A DNA stretch of 64,000 bases. It comes from Pararhizobium polonicum (GTDB lineage Bacteria; Pseudomonadota; Alphaproteobacteria; Rhizobiales; Rhizobiaceae). The position numbers were made by a program, and so were the translations under genes. The stretch spans positions 682,001-746,000 of the forward strand of contig NZ_LGLV01000004.1 of NCBI RefSeq assembly GCF_001687365.1. The letters run 5' to 3'. Each line of letters starts with the position of its first letter. Position 1 is the stretch's first letter. A model generated the notes under the pieces. That model was not told where the DNA came from and made no database searches. It saw only the letters and a list, made by a program, of their open reading frames with translations. Shown piece by piece: positions 58,502 through 64,000 of this stretch.

Positions 58502-58933
58502 TCAGCTGCGCGCGCCGTTGGCAATCGCCTTGCGCATATATTCGAGCAGCAAGGCGCGCTCGAAATGGCGGAAACCGGACAGCAGCGACTGATCGGCGGC
58601 CAGCGCTGCCTGCTTCGCCTCCTCTTCCATCTCCCGTGCCTTGGCGGTCAGGAAGATCTGCTGGGCGCGCTTGTCGGTCGGGTGTTTTTTTCGCAGGATC
58701 AGTCCGTCACGCTCCATCCGGGCCAGAGTGTTGGCCATCGTCGCCTGCTCGATATCGAGACGGTCGATCAGCTGCTTCTGGGTCAGCGCCTCCTCGCTCC
58801 ATAATTCCAGCAGCACCGGAAACTGACCGGGTGCGAAGCCGAGCTTGTGGCCTCTCTCCTGCAGCGCGCGGGAGAAGCTTTTCGCCAGGAGGCTAGCCAG
58901 GTATGTCGCAGAATCCATACGGTCGAAGGCCAT
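58502..58933 (-). CDS. MarR-family regulator
   Basis: A 143-residue MarR protein. It starts MAFDRMDSATYLASLLAKSF. The winged helix is ALTQKQLIDRLDIEQATMAN, followed by the wing RKKHPTDKRAQQIFLT. The ATG at 58933 follows GAGAGG at somewhat long spacing; the 58996 reading extends into an unconserved region. Its promoter must lie between the sRNA terminator (59036) and 58933, unless it is read through. Targets are unknown; no adjacent operon is obvious. Confidence 0.88.
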   Translation of the reverse strand: MAFDRMDSATYLASLLAKSFSRALQERGHKLGFAPGQFPVLLELWSEEALTQKQLIDRLDIEQATMANTLARMERDGLILRKKHPTDKRAQQIFLTAKAREMEEEAKQAALAADQSLLSGFRHFERALLLEYMRKAIANGARS

Positions 58934-59035
58934 GGTTATGGGTACCTCTCGCCAAGCTGGAATACAAGTTAGATTGCAGGCGCCGGCCCCCCGCACAGCC
59001 GCGTTTCAGGCGCGAGTGATGCCTGAAAACACACA

Positions 59036-59166
59036 AACAAAAACCGCCATGGCGGAGGCGGGGCCACGGCGGTTTTTGTTAGAAGTTGGACAAAGGCCCG
59101 GAGAGGGGGGGATAGGCCTTTGTCCTTACATCTGGCTTCGGCGGGGGACAGGCCTGTAACCAGATG
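59036..59166 (-). ncRNA. Structured sRNA candidate, alpha-r14 / cuckoo type
   Basis: Read on the minus strand, three consecutive hairpins occur: CATCTGG / CCAGATG (59160-59166 with 59129-59135); GGACAAAGGCC / GGCCTTTGTCC with 11-bp perfect arms (59115-59125 with 59088-59098); and a 13-bp perfect terminator hairpin (59068-59080 with 59036-59048) whose 3' arm ends in a TTTTTGTTTG tract. All three loops are C-rich (CCCCCGCC, CCCCCCTCTCC, CCCCGCCTCCGCC) and could pair with Shine-Dalgarno sites. From memory, the alpha-r14 sRNA family has this architecture and a member lies near polA. No protein is coded here. The 5' end is only estimated. It lies within the 426-base marR-polA gap. Confidence 0.65.
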
Positions 59167-59359
59167 ACGGCGTGTTCAGGTGCCGTTGGTTATCATTTGT
59201 GGTCGCAAATGTGGCTTTTCAAGGGAGGCATCTCCCGCGGCCGCATTACAAATTGGTAACATTCCCGTGAGGGCCCTCAGTTTCTATTTGGTACAAAAAT
59301 GAACCCGTGCCGGAATGAAATATGGACGCCCATCGCGGCCCGCGCTATCCCTTGTCGCC

Positions 59360-62300
59360 ATGAAAAAAGGTGATCATCTCTTCCTCGTCGACGGCTCCGG
59401 ATTCATTTTCCGGGCGTTCCACGCCATCCCGCCGCTCAACCGGAAATCGGATGGCCTGCCGGTCAATGCCGTCTCCGGTTTCTGCAACATGTTGTGGAAG
59501 CTTTTGACCGACGCGCGCGACACGTCCGTCGGGGTGACGCCGACCCATTTCGCGGTTATTTTCGACTATTCCTCGAAGACCTTCCGCAATGAACTCTACG
59601 ACCAGTACAAGGCGAACCGCACGGCACCGCCGGAAGACCTGATCCCGCAATTCGGGCTGATCCGCCACGCGACCCGCGCCTTCAACCTGCCCTGTATCGA
59701 AAAGGAAGGTTTCGAGGCCGACGACCTGATCGCCACCTATGCGCGGATGGCCGAGGCGGAGGGCGCAGATGTGACGATCATCTCCTCCGACAAGGACCTG
59801 ATGCAACTCGTCACAGCCAATGTGTCGATGTACGACAGCATGAAGGACAAGCAGATCTCGATCCCGGAAGTGATCGAGAAATGGGGCGTACCGCCGGAAA
59901 AGATGATCGACCTGCAGGCGATGACCGGCGACAGCACCGACAACGTCCCCGGCATTCCCGGCATCGGCCCGAAGACGGCGGCGCAACTCCTGGAGGAATT
60001 CGGCGATCTCGACACGCTGCTGGCCCGGGCCGGCGAGATCAAGCAGCAGAAACGCCGCGAAAACATCATCGCCAATACCGAGCTTGCCCGCCTTTCGCGC
60101 CAGCTGGTGACGCTGAAGACCGATACGCCGATCGACGTGCCGCTTGATGATTTCGAGCTGCATGCGCAGGACGGGCCGAAGCTCGTGGCATTTCTGAAGA
60201 CAATGGAATTCACCACGCTGACCCGCCGCGTCGCCGCTGCGACCGAGACCGACGCGGATGCCGTAGATGCCGCCTTCGTTCCCGTCGAATGGGGTGCGCA
60301 GGCGCATGGCCCGGATCTCGACAAGGGCACGCCGTCCTCGCCACAGTCCGCGGCTTCATCGGCAAACTCGGCGATCTCTGCCGACGCCACGGACGCCGCG
60401 GCCTCTCCCGCCGGCGCTCAGGACGGTGATATATCCGTCGCGACACCCCAGATCCTGGCACAGTCCCGCGCTGGAATCTTTGCCACCGCCAAGATCGATC
60501 GCAGCGCCTATGTGGCGATCCGCGATCTTGCCATGCTCGATGACTGGATCGCCGCGGCACGCGAGACCGGACTTGTCGCTTTCGATACGGAAACGACCTC
60601 TCTCGACGCGATGCAGGCCGAACTCGTCGGCTTCTCGCTGGCGATCGCCGACAACAGCAAGAATCCTTCCGGCACCGATATCCGCGCGGCCTATGTGCCG
60701 CTGATCCATAAGACCGGCGGCAACGACCTGTTCAGCGACGGGCTGAAGCTGGCGGAAAACCAGATCCCCGTTGCCGCAGCACTGGAGCGGCTGAAAGACC
60801 TGCTTGAGGATCCATCGGTTCTCAAGGTGGCGCAGAACCTCAAATACGACTACCTGGTGATGAAACGCCACGGCATCAGCATTGTCGGCTTCGACGATAC
60901 GATGCTGATGTCCTATGTGGCCGATGCGGGTGCCGGCACCCACGGGATGGATGCGCTGTCGGAAAAATGGCTCGGCCATCAGCCGATCCCCTACAAGGAC
61001 GTCGCCGGCAGCGGCAAGTCCTCCGTCACCTTCGATTATGTCGATATCGACAAGGCAACGGCCTATGCGGCCGAGGATGCCGACGTGACGCTGCGGCTGT
61101 GGCAGGTTTTGAAACCCCGCCTGGCGGCCAAGAACCTCAACACGGTTTACGAGCGCCTGGAGCGGCCGCTGGTGCCGGTTCTGGCGCGGATGGAGGAGCG
61201 CGGCATCACCATCGACCGGCAGATCCTGTCGCGGCTGTCGGGCGAGCTGGCGCAGGGCGCGGCCGGCTACGAGCATGAAATCTATGCACTGGTCGGCGAG
61301 AGCTTCAACATCGGCTCGCCAAAGCAGCTGGGCGACATCCTGTTCGGGCGGCTGGGGCTTCCCGGCGGCGCCAAGACCAAGACCGGCCAATGGTCGACCT
61401 CGGCCCAGGTGCTGGAAGATCTGGCTGCGGAAGGTCACGAACTGCCGCGCAAGATTGTCGACTGGCGGCAGCTGACCAAGCTCAAATCCACCTATACCGA
61501 CGCACTGCCCGGCTTCGTGCATCCCGAAACCAAGCGTGTGCACACCTCCTATGCACTGGCCTCGACCACCACCGGCCGCCTCTCCTCGTCGGAACCGAAC
61601 CTGCAGAACATTCCGGTGCGCACCGCCGAAGGCCGCAAGATCCGCACCGCCTTCATCTCGACGCCGGGGCACAAGCTGGTTTCGGCCGACTACAGCCAGA
61701 TCGAGCTGCGCGTGCTTGCCCATGTCGCGGACATCCCGCAATTGAGGCAGGCCTTTTCCGACGGTATCGACATTCATGCGATGACGGCATCGGAGATGTT
61801 CGGTGTGCCGGTCGAAGGCATGCCGAGCGAAATCCGCCGCCGTGCGAAGGCGATCAACTTCGGCATCATCTACGGCATCTCGGCCTTCGGCCTTGCCAAC
61901 CAGCTGTCGATCGAGCGTTCGGAAGCCGGCGACTACATCAAGAAATACTTCGAACGCTTCCCCGGCATCCGTGACTATATGGAAAGCACCAAGGCGTTCG
62001 CCCGCGAGAACGGCTATGTCGAGACCATCTTCGGCCGCCGGGCGCATTATCCGGATATCCGCTCGTCCAACCCCTCGCAGCGCGCCTTCAACGAGCGCGC
62101 GGCAATCAACGCCCCGATCCAGGGCTCGGCCGCCGATATCATCCGCCGGGCGATGGTCAAGATGGAGCCGGCGCTGGAACAGGCGGGGCTGTCCGAGCGC
62201 GCCCGGATGCTGCTGCAGGTGCATGACGAACTGATCTTCGAGGTCGAGGATGCCGATGTCGAGCGCACCATTGCGCTGGTCGTCTCGGTGATGGAGAATG

Positions 62301-62380
62301 CGGCCATGCCCGCGCTCGACATGAAGGTGCCGCTGAAGGTCGATGCCCGCGCCGCCCACAACTGGGACGAGGCGCACTGA
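59360..62380 (+). CDS. polA: DNA polymerase I
   Basis: A 1006-residue repair and Okazaki-fragment polymerase. The 5' nuclease domain (about 1-290) begins HLFLVDGSGFIFRAFHAIPP and has GFEADDLIATYAR and STDNVPGIPGIGPKTA. A long Ala/Ser-rich linker (about 295-375) is followed by an intact 3'-5' exonuclease domain (VAFDTETTSLD, about 405-415). The polymerase domain has SADYSQIELRVLAH (motif A, about 773-786), RRRAKAINFGIIYGIS (motif B, about 825) and LLQVHDELIFEVED (motif C, about 951). The ATG at 59360 matches the family; a Met at 59315 is not conserved. A hairpin follows. Confidence 0.96.
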   Translation: MKKGDHLFLVDGSGFIFRAFHAIPPLNRKSDGLPVNAVSGFCNMLWKLLTDARDTSVGVTPTHFAVIFDYSSKTFRNELYDQYKANRTAPPEDLIPQFGLIRHATRAFNLPCIEKEGFEADDLIATYARMAEAEGADVTIISSDKDLMQLVTANVSMYDSMKDKQISIPEVIEKWGVPPEKMIDLQAMTGDSTDNVPGIPGIGPKTAAQLLEEFGDLDTLLARAGEIKQQKRRENIIANTELARLSRQLVTLKTDTPIDVPLDDFELHAQDGPKLVAFLKTMEFTTLTRRVAAATETDADAVDAAFVPVEWGAQAHGPDLDKGTPSSPQSAASSANSAISADATDAAASPAGAQDGDISVATPQILAQSRAGIFATAKIDRSAYVAIRDLAMLDDWIAAARETGLVAFDTETTSLDAMQAELVGFSLAIADNSKNPSGTDIRAAYVPLIHKTGGNDLFSDGLKLAENQIPVAAALERLKDLLEDPSVLKVAQNLKYDYLVMKRHGISIVGFDDTMLMSYVADAGAGTHGMDALSEKWLGHQPIPYKDVAGSGKSSVTFDYVDIDKATAYAAEDADVTLRLWQVLKPRLAAKNLNTVYERLERPLVPVLARMEERGITIDRQILSRLSGELAQGAAGYEHEIYALVGESFNIGSPKQLGDILFGRLGLPGGAKTKTGQWSTSAQVLEDLAAEGHELPRKIVDWRQLTKLKSTYTDALPGFVHPETKRVHTSYALASTTTGRLSSSEPNLQNIPVRTAEGRKIRTAFISTPGHKLVSADYSQIELRVLAHVADIPQLRQAFSDGIDIHAMTASEMFGVPVEGMPSEIRRRAKAINFGIIYGISAFGLANQLSIERSEAGDYIKKYFERFPGIRDYMESTKAFARENGYVETIFGRRAHYPDIRSSNPSQRAFNERAAINAPIQGSAADIIRRAMVKMEPALEQAGLSERARMLLQVHDELIFEVEDADVERTIALVVSVMENAAMPALDMKVPLKVDARAAHNWDEAH

Positions 62381-62383
62381 GGG

Positions 62384-62415
62384 CTGAAAGCCGCGACGCG
62401 CATCGCGGCTTTCAG
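62384..62415. terminator. Hairpin after polA
   Basis: Thirteen-bp perfect stem CTGAAAGCCGCGA / TCGCGGCTTTCAG with a six-base loop, three bases after the polA stop. It has only a short internal T3 and no tail, so termination is probable but not certain. Confidence 0.65.
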
Positions 62416-62457
62416 GCTGCATCATCAGATATACCATTCCGCCCGGAGCCGACCCGC

Positions 62458-63441
62458 ATGTCCAAGCTGCAATTTCCCGTCTTCGATCTCGGCGCCTTTG
62501 AACAGGCGGATGACGCCGGAAAACGCACGCTGGGCAAACAGGTCGACGACATCTGCCGGTCCACCGGATTTCTGGCGATCCGCAATCACGGCGTTTCCCA
62601 GGCCGTCATCGATGCCGTCTGGAGCAAGGCCCAGGCATTCTTCGACCTGCCGCCCGAGGAAAAACAGAACGCCCGGGCACCCTACAAGGGCTATCCCTAC
62701 GGCTATCTCGGTCCCGAACTGGAAGCACTGGCGAAATCGCGCGAGATCGACAGCCCGCCGGACCTGAAGGAAAGCTTCAATGGCGGACCGCTGAGACAGC
62801 CGGCATCCATCACCGATCCGGAAGCGCTGGCCTTCTGCTATGCGCCGACCATCTGGCCGGACAGGCCGGACGGTTTCGTCGAGGCCTGGAAAACCTATTA
62901 CGCATCGCTCGAAGACCTTGCCGCCCGCATCATGCGGCTCTTCGCCGTGGCGCTCAACCTGCCTGAGACCTATTTCGAGGGCTTCATCGATGCCCCGATC
63001 AGCGCGCTGCGTGCGCTCAACTATCCCGAACAGAACGTGCCGCCGAAGCCCGGCCAGTTGCGGGCCGGCGCCCATACGGACTATGGCAGCCTGACGATCC
63101 TTTTGCCGCAGGAAGGCTCGAAGGGACTGGAGATCATCACGCCGGACGGACAATGGACGCCGGTACCGCCCGTTCCCGGCGCCTTCGTCATCAATATCGG
63201 CGACCTGATGGCGCGCTGGACCAACGATCGCTGGGTTTCGACCCTGCACCGCGTCGTCAATCCATCGCCACAGGACGGCGGCATGGCGCGGCGGCAGTCA
63301 CTTGCCTTTTTTCATCAGCCCAACTGGAATGCGGAAATCAACGTACTCGATGCCTGCCTGGGCGAAGGCGAAACGGTTCAATACGGGCCGGTGCTGTCTG
63401 GTCCCTATCTGATGAGCAAGTTCAAGTCGACCGCTGCCTGA
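62458..63441 (+). CDS. 2-oxoglutarate/Fe(II) oxygenase, isopenicillin-N-synthase-like
   Basis: A 327-residue non-haem iron oxygenase. The N-terminal DIOX_N region (PVFDLGAFEQADDAGKRTLG, RSTGFLAIRNHGVSQ) covers about 5-130. The double-stranded beta-helix core has the iron ligands His and Asp in GAHTDYGSLTILLP (about 203-215) and the distal His in VSTLHRVVNPS (about 264). The 2-oxoglutarate-binding Arg and Ser are in RRQSLAFFHQP. The substrate cannot be told: homologues include hydroxylases of many small molecules. It starts 77 bases after polA. Confidence 0.9.
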   Translation: MSKLQFPVFDLGAFEQADDAGKRTLGKQVDDICRSTGFLAIRNHGVSQAVIDAVWSKAQAFFDLPPEEKQNARAPYKGYPYGYLGPELEALAKSREIDSPPDLKESFNGGPLRQPASITDPEALAFCYAPTIWPDRPDGFVEAWKTYYASLEDLAARIMRLFAVALNLPETYFEGFIDAPISALRALNYPEQNVPPKPGQLRAGAHTDYGSLTILLPQEGSKGLEIITPDGQWTPVPPVPGAFVINIGDLMARWTNDRWVSTLHRVVNPSPQDGGMARRQSLAFFHQPNWNAEINVLDACLGEGETVQYGPVLSGPYLMSKFKSTAA

Positions 63442-63672
63442 GCCAAGAGGTGCGATGCAAGAATCCCTCATCGCGCGGCTTGTTTGACGCATCAATCTTG
63501 CATTTTTATCCGTCAATCCTCTTCCCGGACCACCGATCTCTCAGAATGAGAGAAACCGCGTCTCTACACCAATGAAGCGGTTGTGACAGCCGATACACCG
63601 CTGTACCGGGCTGCAGCGGCTGGACGATACGAAACCCTTCTCCTCCCGCAGCAGATCTTTTGGGAGGAAATC

Positions 63673-64000
63673 ATGGCTTATCAGACTTTCATTCTCGTCC
63701 TGTCCTGTGACGACAAGCCCGGCATCGTCGCCGCCGTGACCACGGAACTGGCCGCCGCCGGTGCCAATATCGCCGAAAGCAATCAGTTCCGCGACGCCCA
63801 GACCAACCGCTTCTTCATGCGCATCGCCTTTCAGGCGCCGGATACCGTTTCGCGGGATGATCTCGAACGCGCCCTCAAGGCTCCCATTGACCGCTTCGGC
63901 ATGACGATCAGCATTGCCGACGGCGGCCGCAAACCCCGCATCCTCATCCTCGTCTCGAAATTCGATCATGCGCTTCTGCACCTGATCTACCAGATCCGGG
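63673..64000 (+). CDS. purU: Formyltetrahydrofolate deformylase (5' part)
   Basis: The first 109 residues of PurU, which hydrolyses 10-formyl-THF to THF and formate; the gene runs off the window. The N-terminal ACT domain is complete (TFILVLSCDDKPGIVAAVTT, then NIAESNQFRD and FFMRIAFQAP). The beginning of the formyltransferase-like catalytic domain (KPRILILVSKFDHALLHLIY) is present. GGGAGGAAA precedes the ATG at 63673. The 231-base gap before it contains no obvious gene or known riboswitch. Confidence 0.93.
   Translation, partial: MAYQTFILVLSCDDKPGIVAAVTTELAAAGANIAESNQFRDAQTNRFFMRIAFQAPDTVSRDDLERALKAPIDRFGMTISIADGGRKPRILILVSKFDHALLHLIYQIR

Noticed and set aside
59036-59080. Simple bidirectional terminator for flanking protein genes
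   Set aside because: Both flanking genes point away from it, so no coding transcript would end here; an sRNA terminator explains it better.
60356-62437. 693-residue frame antisense to polA
   Set aside because: Long only because of third-position GC bias; no start site or motif.
63442-63672. Possible riboswitch before purU
   Set aside because: No recognisable THF, glycine or other riboswitch core could be drawn by eye.

Overview
The window is a GC-rich chromosomal segment of an alphaproteobacterium, most likely a member of the Rhizobiaceae (Rhizobium/Agrobacterium group). The evidence is the gene content and grouping: infC-rpmI-rplT-pheST, a YejABEF importer, mgsA-glk-ABC exporter-dapB-gpmA, and recF, dnaK/dnaJ, cspA and polA blocks. 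Promoters also fit the alphaproteobacterial forms (CTTGAC-N17-CTATNT, and an RpoH-type CTTG-N18-CTTATAT before dnaK). Most of it is dense core-genome coding. No rRNA, tRNA, CRISPR array or intact insertion sequence was recognised.

Layout. 1-5.6 kb: translation block infC (rare ATT start), rpmI, rplT, pheS and pheT, with an AT-rich orphan membrane-protein gene wedged between pheS and pheT. 5.7-14.4 kb: accessory and regulatory genes (two LysR regulators beside a cysteine hydrolase and an aldo/keto reductase, an NTF2-like protein, an M15-like protein, a GNAT, a second aldo/keto reductase, a Gfo/Idh oxidoreductase, a small membrane protein). This stretch contains an 873-bp gene-free region with a palindromic repeat cluster of the rhizobial RIME kind. 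14.5-15.9 kb: two translationally coupled genes resembling the head-spike base and fibre of gene transfer agents (Rcc01079/Rcc01080 type), divergent from xseA. 16-19.5 kb: xseA, a flavodoxin-fold oxidoreductase, a MarR-like regulator and an NlpC/P60 hydrolase. 19.5-26.4 kb: a hydroxyacid dehydrogenase and the yejABEF oligopeptide importer on the minus strand. 26.6-32.7 kb: mepA, then mgsA-glk-ABC exporter-dapB-gpmA. 32.7-41.2 kb: alkylation repair (Ada-like), nth, two TetR-controlled modules with clear operators (VOC protein; MFS exporter), adenosine kinase, an SH3 protein, a second hydroxyacid dehydrogenase and a GNAT. 41.2-46.6 kb: a zinc-less MoeB/ThiF-type E1, recF, and a MarR-EmrA-EmrB efflux operon. 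46.6-54.5 kb: GST, dnaJ, an acyltransferase-3 membrane protein, dnaK with an RpoH promoter, and a bifunctional class A PBP. 55-64 kb: cspA with a long leader, a secreted orphan, an UPF0104 protein, an M20 dipeptidase, a MarR regulator, a structured sRNA candidate, polA, a 2-oxoglutarate/Fe(II) oxygenase and the 5' part of purU.

The most interesting items are: the GTA-type head-spike pair with no other phage gene in view; the three-hairpin C-rich-loop sRNA between marR and polA (consistent with the alpha-r14/cuckoo family); the AT-rich gene inside the pheST operon; the separation of dnaK from dnaJ by a membrane acyltransferase behind a strong terminator; the MoeB-like protein lacking all four zinc cysteines; and three well-formed operators next to TetR/MarR genes. 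All functional calls come from reading motifs and synteny; no database search was possible.
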